45,516 nt of DNA. Source: Chromera velia (Eukaryota > Sar > Chromeraceae). Below, in pieces: positions 1 to 12,243 of this stretch. A model generated the notes under the pieces. It saw nothing but the letters and a program-made list of their open reading frames with translations. It did not search any database and was not told where the DNA came from. Positions within the stretch are counted from its first letter, which is position 1. The number at the start of each line of letters is the position of its first letter. A program made the translations under genes and the position numbers. The DNA lies in NCBI GenBank assembly GCA_018398765.1, contig JAHBMJ010001901.1, positions 62,698-108,213 of the forward strand. The letters are read 5' to 3'.

Positions 1-1
1 C

Positions 2-1933
2 TCGTTAGGCGGGGCTCTTCGCAAGGCTGTCGTTCCTTTTCTGAAAATCCTCAAATTGATGCCTCTTCTCCCGCCTCCGATAATACACAAAGATGGGGCG
101 GCAGCCTTTCTGGCTGCCTTGAGTTCTTCAGAGTGTCCGACCTCACTCGATTTTGTCACACTAGCTCTCAGTTCAACTGCTCTCGAAAATGACGAGGTAG
201 TCGCACTCGGGTCGGGTAAATATCCGTCTCCCCGTGTTCTTCGTTTGACCCTTTTCAGACACGAAATGGTGCCTTTCCTTCGTGCATTGGTCAACTGTCA
301 AGAAGAGCCAAAATTTGAGGAGCTCAGATTGGATTTCATGATATCGGAAGAGGGAGGGGGGGGAGGAGAGGGGTTGTTTATACAGACAGTGAGGTTGCTG
401 AGTGATGCAATTGTGCTCGGGCGTATAGACTCCATCCGATCGTTGACCATTCTTGGCAAAAGCAGCCATGTCTCACGGAGAGAAGTCATGTTTGGTTTCT
501 TCTCTGCCCTCGCTTCTCGAAAGCTCCCTTTCTTGCTGCGTTTCTCTGGTGAGGGTTTCTCTGTCACTGACTCAGAAGCGATCGCATTGGGGGAGGCAGT
601 CAAGGTCGGTAACCTTCCCTCACTTCGTGAACTGATTTTGAAACGAAGGAAAGTGGATGAAGAGTGTCTGGGCAAGGTTGGGATGGAGGCCCTGATGGGT
701 GCTGTGACTGAGAGTGCAGAGGGGTTGCCTCTTCTCGTGGAGATTGACCTCTCTAGCACGCACGCAGGCATGGGGGGAAGGTCATTGGGGACTGCTCTGA
801 TGTCTGGGAAGTTAGGGAGTCCTGCAGTGATCCGGATGAGGAACTGCTCCCTCACCAATGACGCCCTTCGTGGGCTTGCAGATGCAGTGAGAGCGGGATC
901 TCTTGTCGATCTCACTTTTCTAGACCTGGCCATGAACTGGAATGTCACGAGAGCGGTGTGGGGGGAATTCATGCAGGCCATTGTTAAAAGTGAGAAGGGA
1001 CTTCCCAAACTTAAATATTTGCGTCTCTCCACAGGAGGGATGTATTGTGCAGGGCCGATAGCGACCGCTCTTAGCTCTGGAAAGCTTCGGTGCCTTGAAA
1101 GGTTTGGTTCAGACTTTGGTTCAGACTGCCCCTCCATATTTGTACCTGATCAGGCAGGACTGCGGGCCGTCGCAGCTGCAGTCAGAACAGGAGGGTTTCC
1201 GTCTGGTCTGAGGGAAAGCGGCATCCGTTTCCGATTCGAGCTTCAAGAGGTCAACATGGATGATTTGTTTGTTGCCATTGCAGAGAGCGAGACAGGTCTC
1301 CCGTCTTGCGTCTTCGATCTCGGATTTCATGGGGGACGTTTAGGAAATGAGGTGCTTGTGTCTCTTGCGGCACGGGAGGGGGGGGGCTCGGGGGGTAGAT
1401 TGTCGGGTTTGCGTTTCCTTCGTTTCTCAAATTGCAGGATTGACGACACTCTCATGAAGAGTCTCGGGGAGGTTTTCAAAACGCATGAGTCCCCGAATCT
1501 CGAACAACTTCATCTTCAGGGCAACTCGATCAGTGCTCAGGGAGTGGCTGCGTTCTTTGAGGCGCTCAGCCCGAAGTCTCTCCCAAAACTGAGTACGATA
1601 CGCGTCGGAAGGCAACATGGGGTTGAGGGGGAAATTTTGGAAGGTGAACAAGAGAGAGAGTTCATAGAGTCAGTCAAAGCGCTGTTGGCGAGCGCTCACG
1701 CAGAGGGAAAGCTGCCGTCCTTGGACAGCTCAGGGTGCACGTGTGAGGACGAGAATGATAGTGAGAGTGAGACGGACAGTGAGAGTGAGACGGATAGTGA
1801 GAGTGAGACGGATAGTGAGAGTGAGACGGAGAGTGAGGCTGATGGATCGGATGAGGGTGACAGTTCTGTGTCTGAGGAGATGGAAGATGTCTCGGATATT
1901 GGTGACTCGGAATCTGAAGACATCGCCGAGTGA
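2..1933 (+). CDS. Leucine-rich-repeat protein with acidic Ser/Glu/Asp tail, 5' end outside window
   Basis: The frame is open from base 2 without a stop, and the residues before the first ATG (59) already read like an LRR segment, so the gene probably starts upstream and this is its 3' part (last or only visible exon, stop TGA at 1931-1933). The body is a series of ribonuclease-inhibitor-like LRRs, about 28-40 residues apart, with the recurring pattern LxxLxLxxN/C and alternating helices such as LGTALMSGKL and LADAVRAGSL. Repeats of this kind form a curved protein-binding solenoid. The last 60 or so residues are an acidic low-complexity tail built on SETDSE repeats. No signal peptide, membrane segment or catalytic domain is visible. 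The partner cannot be predicted. LRR family membership is secure; function is unknown. Confidence 0.8.
   Translation, partial: SLGGALRKAVVPFLKILKLMPLLPPPIIHKDGAAAFLAALSSSECPTSLDFVTLALSSTALENDEVVALGSGKYPSPRVLRLTLFRHEMVPFLRALVNCQEEPKFEELRLDFMISEEGGGGGEGLFIQTVRLLSDAIVLGRIDSIRSLTILGKSSHVSRREVMFGFFSALASRKLPFLLRFSGEGFSVTDSEAIALGEAVKVGNLPSLRELILKRRKVDEECLGKVGMEALMGAVTESAEGLPLLVEIDLSSTHAGMGGRSLGTALMSGKLGSPAVIRMRNCSLTNDALRGLADAVRAGSLVDLTFLDLAMNWNVTRAVWGEFMQAIVKSEKGLPKLKYLRLSTGGMYCAGPIATALSSGKLRCLERFGSDFGSDCPSIFVPDQAGLRAVAAAVRTGGFPSGLRESGIRFRFELQEVNMDDLFVAIAESETGLPSCVFDLGFHGGRLGNEVLVSLAAREGGGSGGRLSGLRFLRFSNCRIDDTLMKSLGEVFKTHESPNLEQLHLQGNSISAQGVAAFFEALSPKSLPKLSTIRVGRQHGVEGEILEGEQEREFIESVKALLASAHAEGKLPSLDSSGCTCEDENDSESETDSESETDSESETDSESETESEADGSDEGDSSVSEEMEDVSDIGDSESEDIAE
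1757..1837 (+). repeat. 18-bp in-frame tandem repeat coding SETDSE
   Basis: About four and a half copies of the unit GATAGTGAGAGTGAGACG lie in frame inside the LRR gene and encode the acidic DSESET repeat of the C-terminal tail. Copies differ by single bases (GAC/GAT, GAG). The reverse strand is also open here but reads only low-complexity Ser/Leu or Pro/His. Confidence 0.85.
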
Positions 1934-2232
1934 TACTAGGGCAGCCTGCTCTTTGCTGAATCACTGCTGATAACGGTGGCATGCTGACGCTGTTTGGCAG
2001 CGTTTGCGTATATTAAATTGTGCAATACGTATAGAATGTACGTAATAATACACAAAAGCAGAGACTAGAGCCTAGACTAGAGCAGGGATAGTTTCAAGTT
2101 GAAGTTATATTATCTAGTTCCAACTAAGTTTAGTGTATATTCTTCTAGTAGATATTCTCTAGCTAAAATATATTGTGTGTATACATTATTCGTCGCTAAT
2201 ATTCGAGCGGCAGCCCCCTGGCGGGAGTCAAG
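1934..2232. other. 3' flank of the LRR gene
   Basis: AT-rich DNA between the LRR stop codon and the transposon-like element. It contains ATTAAA- and AATAAT-like stretches near 2010-2050 that could serve for polyadenylation. No gene is visible. Confidence 0.4.
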
Positions 2233-3593
2233 TAGGCCTGGGAAAAGGTTCATTGAGAAAAGGTTCAAATCTAAAAAAGGGAACCTGTTGAACCTGTTTT
2301 GAACCTGTTGAACCTGTTTTGAACCTGTTTTGGAGGCCAGACGCGCGGCCACTGGCACAAGGCCGGCCAGGCCCGCGCGCCGCCCACGGCCCATATAGGT
2401 GAAATAAGGAGCCGGAGCCGTGCGCACAGCAACTGCCCCCAGCCGGTTCAATCTGTTGTATCGGACAGACGCATGTCAGCATATGTCAGCATCATATGTC
2501 AGCATAAAAACTCATGCTGACGGTTGCAGAAGTGAAGAAGTACACGTGACTTACCAAGTTTTCCACTTGCAAGGCCCCGCATCAAAACGGACAGTCTCTA
2601 CTGAAGGAATGAGGAAGTATAGAGTTTGTTTGACAACAGTTTGCACAACAGTGTAATTGACAATATCTTTTTGGAGGGGCTGCTTCAGACTCGTGCCGGT
2701 AGGGATCAATCAAAAGGGGTCTGCAAGGCTTGCTCCGTTCCGATCATCCGTGAAGGAAGCAGGAAAACCGGAACAGGAAATTTGTTTACACCTTTTCTAA
2801 GAGGGGGGTTCCAATGATAACGGTACGATGGTTAGAAATTTTATATATGGGGACTGAGTACAACACCGGGCAGGCTCCGAAGTGGACGAGACGGGGGTTT
2901 GAACAAGAATGTTACTGTTTATACGAAGTACAAAGCAGGTGACACAATATTACCAATTTATATGATCGGGTGCACTGATGAGTATTCGAAAACAGAGTTT
3001 CAATCCGATTTTGTGTGGCAAAAGGTTAGAACGAATGTAAACCCAGATGTTTGGGTGCCACCTGCGGTAGCTGGGAGCGGTGGAGGCCATGGGGAGGAGC
3101 AGGGGGGGGGGTAACAGGCCAGGCCGGGAGCAGCAGGTCAAAGAGGCGGCGGTGCACGGAGAGGGAGGGGAGGAGCAGGGGCCGCAGGGCAACCGGTGAG
3201 CAGATGAAAGAAAGAAAGAAACGCTGTGATGGTCTTATGTTGAGTAAATTGTCATGATTGATACGATCATATAAATTTAATGTTGGTATTTTCCAATTTT
3301 TTCAGGCTTTTTTAATTACTAATTTTCGACTATAGACAGTGAATAACTTGAGACTAGCACCTAATGTGAGCGTAAATATTGATTTAAACTATTTAAAAAC
3401 ACTACTAAGGCATAGATTCTATAATAAAACGTTCTAAAAATGCATTAAAGCCTAATTTAAAAACATAAGATAATATAAAAAAATGAGGTTTCTATTAATT
3501 AAAAGTGAACCTGTTTTTGAACCTGTTTTTGAACCTGATTCAGGTTCATTACTTCGAAGTGAACCTTGAACCTTGAACCTTTTCCTAGCACTA
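2233..3593. mobile_element. Non-autonomous hAT-like DNA transposon (MITE-like)
   Basis: The ends form imperfect 19-bp terminal inverted repeats: TAGGCCTGGGAAAAGGTTC at 2233-2251, and its inverted partner at 3575-3593, matching at 16 of 19 positions. Just inside both ends lie clusters of the subterminal motif GAACCTG (2281-2330 and 3508-3535) and AGGTTCA in inverse. TAGG-type termini with subterminal motif clusters are typical of hAT elements. The 8-mer GAGTCAAG abuts the left end, and CAGTCAAG (7 of 8) lies 3 bp beyond the right end, a possible imperfect target-site duplication. There is no transposase ORF. The inside mixes GC-rich (2335-2430, 3050-3200) and AT-rich DNA. A short direct repeat ATGTCAGCAT lies at 2470-2510. 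Confidence 0.55.
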
Positions 3594-4404
3594 GCTCAGT
3601 CAAGCCTGATATTTAGCCTCATATATCTATTGAAATATCTGAGTCTACTACTCAGTCTAGTGAAAATCAATAGTCAAAATTAAAAAGGAATAAAAGTAAA
3701 CTTGAAAAACTACGTGAAAGAATGAAAAACATGTTTTTAAAAAGGCTTATAGGCCTTATAGTTTGAGCCTAGATTTGAGCTATATGATTAGGTGTATTGA
3801 TTATGATCAGATTATTTAAAAAGATTTAGTATGAGTGCTTTAACCCACCGAGTGTTATGATAACTGCTGTGTCTAGGCATCCTCTAGTAACTAACTAACT
3901 AGCTAGCTAATATAGTAACCAAGTTAAACCAACTATTAGGATTGCAACTAAGTACTAACTAACTAACTAACATTACTATTACCTAGACCATTACATGGTG
4001 GTGGTATAACCTCTGTAGAATCAAATTAATATAAACCCTAGTATAAAACGTATATTATAGGGAAAAATGTACAAGCCTGAGACTACAGGTAGCCTGCCAC
4101 TGAGGTCCTGTTACAGTAGACTATTATGATACTCGCTTTTACTGAGAGCAACTCATACTGATCTCAGTGATCTCACTTCAAGTTCCGAAACGTTCATTAC
4201 TTTCAAAGGAATCAAAGCTCAACATGCTAATCATTCGTTAAATCAAAAGACTCATCTCTAGCTGATTTGAGCCGATCGATGCCATTGCATCAGCTCATAT
4301 TGACTCATTCACACGTGGATCTGGCTTGCTGTGCAATTTGCTTAGAAGTTTGCGTTTGACAAATGCAAAGAATGCAGGAGAGCGGAGGAAAAGCAAAGTC
4401 GGCC
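3594..4404. other. AT-rich intergenic DNA
   Basis: AT-rich DNA with short tandem stretches of CTAA (around 3890-3970: ACTAACTAACTAACTA). I see no ORF with protein-like composition and no RNA gene. The right part (4260-4404) is the 3' flank of the JmjC gene. Confidence 0.5.
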
Positions 4405-6662
4405 TCAGCTTCGCAGTGCCTGCTCCACATGGTCCGTCCTGCAACACTCTACCGGCACTGGTAGCGTCGTCGAATTTGTTTCCTTTCTGTGGGTCAGCAG
4501 TGAGGACAGGGACTGGCTGGGTGGACTTCCCGGAATGCGCTGAGAAGCTGCCCGTGTCTTCTGCGACAATGCACCTGTCAGGAATCCCTCGAATCTCACT
4601 TGCGTGACGTTCGGTCTTTTCTGGATGGATAGAGTTACATTCTGGTGCCGACCAGAGCGGTGAGGAAACGCCAATCTTCTGGTCTGCTTCACCTTTCGAA
4701 TGGACACACACAGCATTTCTCTGGCAGTGTGCTTTTTGTTCTGAATTACTTCCCAGACCAGCAATGCGCTCTGTAGAAACTGAGACCTCGACAGGCATGT
4801 CGCAATTTCCAGAATCTTCTTGAGGGAATCTGGCAGAAGAATGTGAAGATACTTCTCGGCCCGTGTTTCTTTCATATCCTTTCTCGCGAAGTGCCCCTCC
4901 AGATCTTTCCACGTCTATGTCTACCAACGAGAAGCCCTCTCTTCTTCTGCCTGTGCAACAAAAAGACATTAAGGGAGCCGTGCCGTTCCCGGCAGCAGCG
5001 GCTGTGACTACAGAAGAAGGAGAGGACGAAGAACACGACGGGAGCGGAGAAGAAGACGCTGGATGCTGGAGGCGCACTGCAGCCGGAGACAGCCAGAAGT
5101 TCACCGCGACAGCTGCCTGCATCCATCGACAGCATTGCGACCACAGGTACACGACGTCAAACACGCATAGATACATAGCACGTACTCACGCGCGAGACAG
5201 ATGACACGAGGAAATCACGTAAGAAGGGAGGACGAAGAGACGATTTGTCAATTCCTGAGCAGCCGCATGATGCCCTAATGTGGTACCATCCCACCGAAGT
5301 CGAATGAATCAACCAAAGACCAAGACCACACCCACACACAGTAAACCAAACCAACCTGAGAAGTGAAGACCTCGTGCCACCACCCTGCCGGGATGAACAG
5401 ACAGGAGCCCGCAGAAACTCTCACGGAGATCCGCCGAGACAGCGCCCTGTGGAATCTGAAGAGAAATTGATGCAAGGACAGAGACAAAAGGTCGGTGCAA
5501 TTCGTTCTGTAGTGTTCGCTCTTTGAAGAGGAGGATAAGTGTACAAGAGCACCGACAAAAAAGAACTGAGAGGCTTTTTTCCCCCTGTCATTTTCTGCTT
5601 TCTGCCTTGCCTGACCACACGCGGCGCACACATGCACACGACCTACATGATTGCGGACGAAAGGCTGACAACTTCCGTCTCAGTGACTCACTCACTCACT
5701 CATCCCCATTCTGACTGACCCCGGAAAGCGGCGTTGCCGGGAGGGATCCCTCTCAAATCGCCGTCTCCCCTCAACGCTTGCAGTGATCGGGAGCTGCAGC
5801 CTCATCGGCGTCCGCCCCCCACTCTGAGACTCACTCACACGCTCCCTGTCGTCTCCAGACCGACGCTCTTCTTCCCCTTCCGCCTCTTGTGTCTTGGGCC
5901 TCTTTCCGGAAGTACATGTTTCAGAGGAAACCTCCCCGAGAGCTCTCTTTTGCTCTCTGTAATTGTGACTGCAGAGGCTTTCAGAGGTTTTCGCGTCTTC
6001 ACCCTCGGAGTCACAGCTAGAGCCAGAATCCTCTCTTCGTTCTTTTTCTAGAAGGGAGGGCACCAGGTCGATCAGCGTGTCCAGACTGAATCATGCAGAG
6101 TGCAGCACGCAGAGAGAAGCAACTGGAAGGATGGCAAAGCAACCCCGCTGTTTGGATGGGGGGAAGGAAATGAAAGTTCAGCATATCGTCTGTCCAGCAG
6201 GGGGATAGGGGTTCATGGAAAGTGCAATCAAGAAGGCGAGGGATGCATGAGAAGGAGAGACAAGGATGGAAGAAAGAGATACAGAAATAGAAAAAACGAA
6301 GCCGGCCCTTTCCCTACGGCTCCCATCTGCTCCAAGTCTCCCTTCCTCCACTGCGTCCAAGACGAAAAGGCTACCAAAATCAACAACATTACCTGCTGAC
6401 CACGGCAGAAAACTAATCAAGAGGAAAAGAATGCCGCTCCCATTCCAGACCGCTTGCAAGAATGCATAGTCACATTCATCCGCTCAAACGATCGAAAGCG
6501 GTGGAGCAGACGCGCAAAGACACACCGCTGCGAGGAAAAGGACAGAGAGAGCAGTCCTCCCAGTTCCCATCCATTATTTTTGTAAGTCCATTACCCCCCT
6601 GATCAATAGCTTTTCTTTTTTATTCCTGACTTCGTTCTATCTGTCATCTTACTGACCATCCA

Positions 6663-6704
<42 letters not shown>

Positions 6705-8813
6705 CTTTCCATCTACTTTGCTTGCATGACTGCCTCCCAGGGCCCACCGCCCGCCCATTTTATTTCTCACTGAATGTCCCTCCCACCCACCCACTCACTC
6801 ACTCAGGAGGGTACAGATCCACATCCTTCCATCCGTCGGTCACGCAGAGGCAATTGTCAAGCCCGTCATAGTGGAGACCTGCAGACGCCGACACATCAGA
6901 CTCAAAAAGATGGTTCCTCCCTCACAGACAGTCAATGACACATCGCCACCCCTGTCCGTCTCATTTCCCGGCGTCATTAACAACAGAACTGAGGAAGCAG
7001 AGACTGCTCTCTCTCTCTTTGCGTTCACGGAAGACAAAAGCGACAGAGAGAAATAGGTTGAAAGACGGACAAGCCAGCACCAACATAAAATACAGACGTA
7101 GAAAAAAAACTGAAAGACCCCCAACCCCCCCCCCCCCAACCCACCGGAAGTGTCCCAGTTGCCGATCCAAAAGTTCGTCTCTCTCACGTCCTCAGCTGAC
7201 ACAAATGAAGGAAGAACTGAAGCAGGAACTTTGTAAAGAGACCCCAGTGAATCACTCATCTCCCCTCCCCCCCCTCCCACTTGAGAAAAGCCGTACACAC
7301 GCTCTGCCATCAGACGCACCAACTCGACGCTCGCATCCCTGGACCCCTTTCCTGTTCCCTCCAATCTCTGACTGGGTTTTGGTTTCGAAACCTCCCCGCG
7401 TCCCCTTTCCCCACCGTCTACGTCAGCCGACGCCTCCCCTTCCTGCATAGGGAGAGCTCCCGAATCTCTGCGCTCTTGCTCTTGCATCTCTTTTGTCTGA
7501 GATGGAGAAGGCAGGCCCCTCCACTGGAGATACACAAAGTCTCCATCAAACGCACGTTCGGACACGTCGGTGGAATCAGAATTTTCCGACGTCTCCTTGT
7601 CCTTCTCTCTCTCTTTGGCTCCGTCTCCTTTCTGTTCCAGAAATTTTTGAAGCAGTCTCTCAAAGGGCCAGCTCTCTCTCAGGATCTCTGAGCCTTCATG
7701 TTGTCGGCAGAGAACTTCTACCTGCGTCGCCAAGGCCGCGCATTCACAGAGCAGAGAATGTTGCAGAAGAGTAAGTCGTCTCGGGCCAACCGAACATGCA
7801 CGAACGCCAGACTGACCTGATATCCTTCGACAGTTTGCAAGCTCGATAGCAAAGATTGGCACTCTTCTCTGCTCTCCCAGCTCCGTCTGCCCAGTTTCCC
7901 CGCTGGTTTGAAGAGGAAAGGAGGAGAAGCAAGGNCAACCCCCCCCCCCCCAACCCACCGGAAGTGTCCCAGTTGCCGATCCAAAAGTTCGTCTCTCTCA
8001 CGTCCTCAGCTGACACAAATGAAGGAAGAACTGAAGCAGGAACTTTGTAAAGAGACCCCAGTGAATCACTCATCTCCCCTCCCCCCCCTCCCACTTGAGA
8101 AAAGCCGTACACACGCTCTGCCATCAGACGCACCAACTCGACGCTCGCATCCCTGGACCCCTTTCCTGTTCCCTCCAATCTCTGACTGGGTTTTGGTTTC
8201 GAAACCTCCCCGCGTCCCCTTTCCCCACCGTCTACGTCAGCCGACGCCTCCCCTTCCTGCATAGGGAGAGCTCCCGAATCTCTGCGCTCTTGCTCTTGCA
8301 TCTCTTTTGTCTGAGATGGAGAAGGCAGGCCCCTCCACTGGAGATACACAAAGTCTCCATCAAACGCACGTTCGGACACGTCGGTGGAATCAGAATTTTC
8401 CGACGTCTCCTTGTCCTTCTCTCTCTCTTTGGCTCCGTCTCCTTTCTGTTCCAGAAATTTTTGAAGCAGTCTCTCAAAGGGCCAGCTCTCTCTCAGGATC
8501 TCTGAGCCTTCATGTTGTCGGCAGAGAACTTCTACCTGCGTCGCCAAGGCCGCGCATTCACAGAGCAGAGAATGTTGCAGAAGAGTAAGTCGTCTCGGGC
8601 CAACCGAACATGCACGAACGCCAGACTGACCTGATATCCTTCGACAGTTTGCAAGCTCGATAGCAAAGATTGGCACTCTTCTCTGCTCTCCCAGCTCCGT
8701 CTGCCCAGTTTCCCCGCTGGTTTGAAGAGGAAAGGAGGAGAAGCAAGGTCCATCCGTCTACAGTCGAACTCATGCCCAGTGACCTCTTCGTGAGAAACAA
8801 TGGAGACGGACAT
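4405..8813 (-). CDS. JmjC-domain Fe(II)/2-oxoglutarate-dependent oxygenase
   Basis: Seven exons on the - strand: 8631-8813, 7145-7721 (or its copy 7959-8535), 6803-6878, 5720-6085, 5356-5455, 5078-5116, 4405-4914; 616 residues, all phases consistent. The start is the ATG at 8813. The JmjC cupin core is clear: NFWIGNWDTSG, then HYDGLDN (iron ligands H256 and D258), SCLFIPAGWWHEV (distal iron ligand H428), and AVNFWL closing the barrel. Family members hydroxylate or demethylate proteins, or modify tRNA (TYW5-like), using Fe(II) and 2-oxoglutarate; the substrate here is not predictable. The first and last ligands are about 170 residues apart because of a charged low-complexity insertion in exon 4. 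The 39-bp exon 6 and its weak donor (GTGCGC) are the least certain part. An 813-bp duplication around the gap at 7935 doubles exon 2. The gene is divergent from USP39. Confidence 0.82.
6663..6704. repeat. (CT)n(GT)n microsatellite
   Basis: CT dinucleotide run followed by GTGTGTGTGT, inside intron 3 of the JmjC gene. Confidence 0.9.
7122..8748. repeat. Exact 813-bp direct duplication split by a gap (7122-7934 and 7936-8748)
   Basis: Two copies, 814 bp apart and apparently identical, are separated by a single n at 7935. Each begins with CAA followed by 13 C. The unit contains exon 2 and part of exon 1 of the JmjC gene. The second exon-2 copy would break the reading frame if both were spliced in. 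Identity plus the gap at a poly-C run points to a contig-overlap artefact rather than a real tandem duplication. Confidence 0.9.
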
Positions 8814-9361
8814 CGTGGCTGGAAACAGGGAGCCGCACTTTCCGGGATACGCAATCTAAAGAATAAAGGCGTTGCACCTGGCAGCCTCGTGACGTCTGCA
8901 ATTGACTGTGTCTACCAGAAGCACCCAGCTCTGCGCTCCTTTTTGCACTCGCAGAATCACAAACTCAATTTCTTGTCGCGGTCGATCGAGTCGGATCGAC
9001 TGTCTTGTTTTGATGCCGTCTCCATGCAGCTCGCGCGGAATGCGCGCAAACGGGGTGATTTCTGTGGGATTTAATTGCGCATGCATGCATCGCCGCGCGG
9101 GATTGGCGAGCCGTCTCCGAGTCTGACTGTCTGAGTCCGAGACTCTGGCCATCTCTGACATATTCTTCCACCCTCGTCCGCTTTCCCACTGCCAGCTGCA
9201 ACTGCATTCACCGGTGCTGATTCTTGCCCACCCTTTTGCTGTCCGCTGTTTGGACGTTCGCTTTACTTTTGAGTCCGTTTGGTGTTGTCGGTCTGAATTG
9301 TCTCAAGGGGTTCGATCTTTGCTTTCTTCTTCTCTCTCGTCGTCTCTCAGGTCTGCCGACC
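8814..9361. promoter_or_regulatory. Shared divergent promoter region of the JmjC and USP39 genes
   Basis: 548 bp separate the two start codons, which point away from each other, so this segment must hold both 5' leaders and promoters. It contains the palindrome TGCATGCA at 9082-9089, within GCGCATGCATGCATCGCCGCGCGG, and pyrimidine-rich DNA directly before the USP39 ATG (9315-9350). No TATA box is evident. TGCATGCA is a known binding motif of ApiAP2 factors in apicomplexans; its use here is an inference. Confidence 0.6.
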
Positions 9362-11469
9362 ATGAAGCGTTCGGCACCAGACGATATGCCTGCAAAGAAG
9401 GCCAAAACGGACGCTCACGAGACGAAAGAGGAGAAGGGTGAAGTTCCGAAAAAAGAAGAAAAGAAAGAAGCTGTCGTCAAGACGGAGACAGGAGAGACGA
9501 AAACCAAAGTTGTCGCACGGCGAGAATGTCCCTATCTTGGTACAATCAACCGACAGCTCTTGGATTTTGATTTTGAGAAATTGTGTTCTATCACGATGTC
9601 GAACCTCAACGCGTACTGCTGTCTCATTTGCGGAAGATACTTCCAAGGTCCGTGTGTTTTCGCCCCTCTCACCAGTACGCATGCCCCCCCCCCCCCCNNN
9701 NNNNCCCCCCCTCATCCTTCAGTGATGATGCCAGCTGGTTATTCCGCTGAGACCCACGCGACTGCATTCCTGTGATTTTTTTTACCAGGCCTTGCTTCCT
9801 GCCTTTCTCTGTGCCTGCAGGAAGGGGGAAGCACACCCCCGCATACACTCACGCCCTGGAGGAGCAGCATTTTGTGTTCCTCAATTTGCACACGTGCAAG
9901 GTGAGCTGCTTGTGTTTAGCTCACTTGCATAAATGGTTTTCAAGTTTTTTGTCCCGCATTTGGCACACGTGCAGAAGAACGTGAGGGGCTGGAGGGAGCC
10001 ATTCCTTTGTGCCTCCTCAACTTCAAGCTTACCTGTTCTTTCCCTTTCCTTCTTTTCCTTTCCTTTGATCCCCCGTCTTCCCCTCCCTGTACCTCTCCTG
10101 TGCCGCCATCCTTGATCATGGTATCGAGATGCTGCGCTGCATTAAGGGAAACCTCGGGGAAACGTCCCATCTTTCTCTCTTTGTCCTTCCTGATGCAGGT
10201 CTACTGTCTTCCAGAGAATTACGAGGTCGAGGATGCCTCTCTGAATGACATTAAGGTCAACCGACTTTTTTCTCTCTCATGTTCTTCCCTCCTGCAATTT
10301 TGGAATGCATTTTTAAAGTGAACTGATGCTCAGTGACAAACAGGTTAAAGCATCGACTGACCTTCCACCTGTCTTCTCATATGCACTTGTACAACGACCT
10401 TCTGCTCAAGGAAACGTCATTTTCAAAACTCCTGTCCTCTTTTTTTCAATGTGTGGAACGGCCAGTTTCCATCAAGTGATAAGTGATTTAGTGGTGCCCT
10501 AGAGCACTGTCGCCGTTTTGTCTTTTAGAGGTCGCCCCCTGCAAACGGCAGCGGGATTGTTGAAAACGCGTACACGCAGAGAAAGCACGCACCATGACGT
10601 TTCTCTCTCCCTTCTCCGGTGCATGCACGCAGTTCTACTTAAACCCGACCTTCTCGTCCGAAGACGTGAAGGGGCTGGGGACAGTGGTTCAATACGGAAA
10701 GTCTCTCGATGGAACGGATTTTCTGCCAGGTCGGTGGGAGGGTGCAGCTCTCTTCGTCCCTCCATGCTCCTCTTTCGTTTGGTCTTTTCGAGACGGAAAG
10801 CATCGGAGATGTGGAGGGAGGAGTACAGGACAGACGACCGTCTGCTTCCTGTCTTTGGTACTGTGCAGTTTTTGCTTGACGGGGATGCTTTGTTGTTCCG
10901 ATGCTCTGTTTTTATTCGCTCGTTTTCTGTTTTTGACTCTTCTGTATCTGTCCCCGGACTGTTGTGTGTGTTCGTTCGTTCAGGGTTGATCGGGTTGAAC
11001 AATCTGGGGAAGACGGACTTCTTCAATGTCGTCATCCAGTTGCTCCTCCAGGTCCGTCCGTCCAGTATGTTGTCGGTCCGCATTTCTTTCACGCATGCAG
11101 ATCGTATGTGCGTCCGCCTAATGCGTGTCTGACTGACTTGAGGGGAGAGGTCTTTTGACTGCCTGCCTGTTGACCTGCAGTCCGTCTTCCGGTCTCTCCG
11201 TTTGTGAGGACATGGGATGAAAATAAAAACGTTGGAGGGGAGAGGGGGGCCTGTTGCAGTTGGTGTAAAACTGGAGGTGACTGGTTGATATGCGAACGAA
11301 CGGGCCTTTACTTGACTGACTCCCTTATTCCGTTCGTCTTGATTCAGTCCGTCACAGTCTCTCCATCTGATCGTCGCTTGTCTGTCTGTTCTCATTTTTT
11401 CCTGTGGCCTTCAGGTGACACCTGTGAGGAACAATCTTCTCTTGATGGACTTCGACAACATTCAGGTGA

Positions 11470-11508
<39 letters not shown>

Positions 11509-12176
11509 TGAGTGAGTGAGTGTGTGTGTGTGTGTGCGGCCGTCGTTCTTCGGATGCCTCCACGTAGCTGTTTCTTTTGCCTTTTCTTGTTTGCTCCCAT
11601 GAACGCGACGGAGGAAAATCTCTCTCAGCAAAGTTCCTGATTGACTGCTGACACAGAGCCTTCCAGGCTCCAGGGAGAAGCCGACTTTATACTGCCATGT
11701 AAGGATCCTGTGCCCAGGTGCACTCCCAAATTGACTGCAAAAGCTACACCTCCTGAGAAGGAAACAACGGAGCGGAAAGCCAAAAACTAAGAAGGGGTGC
11801 TTCGTGTATCTACAGACCTGTGTCTGGATGCATGAACGCCTCTCTCCATGTCCATGCTGCATCCGCTCACTTTGATTTTTTACGTCCTTCTTTATTCAAC
11901 CATTCAGGACAATTGTGTGTTTGCGTTCAGAAACCCGACCCGGTCCTCCTCTCTCTTTCGGAGCTCTCACGGAAGATCTTCAATCCGAAGAACTTCAAGG
12001 GTATCGTGTCACCGCATGAGTTTCTGCAGGTGCGTGCGTCTGTGCAGTGAAAAGATGCATCTCTATTTTATGCATAAGTCAGACGGATTTGGACACAACA
12101 GAAATTGATATCGATGTTTGCGGTGCTCCGTATGAACGAACCTGTCTCGCTTCGTGTTCCATGCACTCACGTTCCC

Positions 12177-12243
<67 letters not shown>

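Noticed and set aside
298-1137. - strand open frame of 279 codons inside the LRR gene
   Set aside because: Antisense reflection of the LRR coding sequence; Arg/Ser/Pro-rich with no domain.
4295-5176. Long - strand open frame of 293 codons
   Set aside because: Only its VNFWL segment belongs to the JmjC gene (exon 5078-5116). The rest is out of frame with the helical, protein-like exon 4405-4914 that continues the domain.
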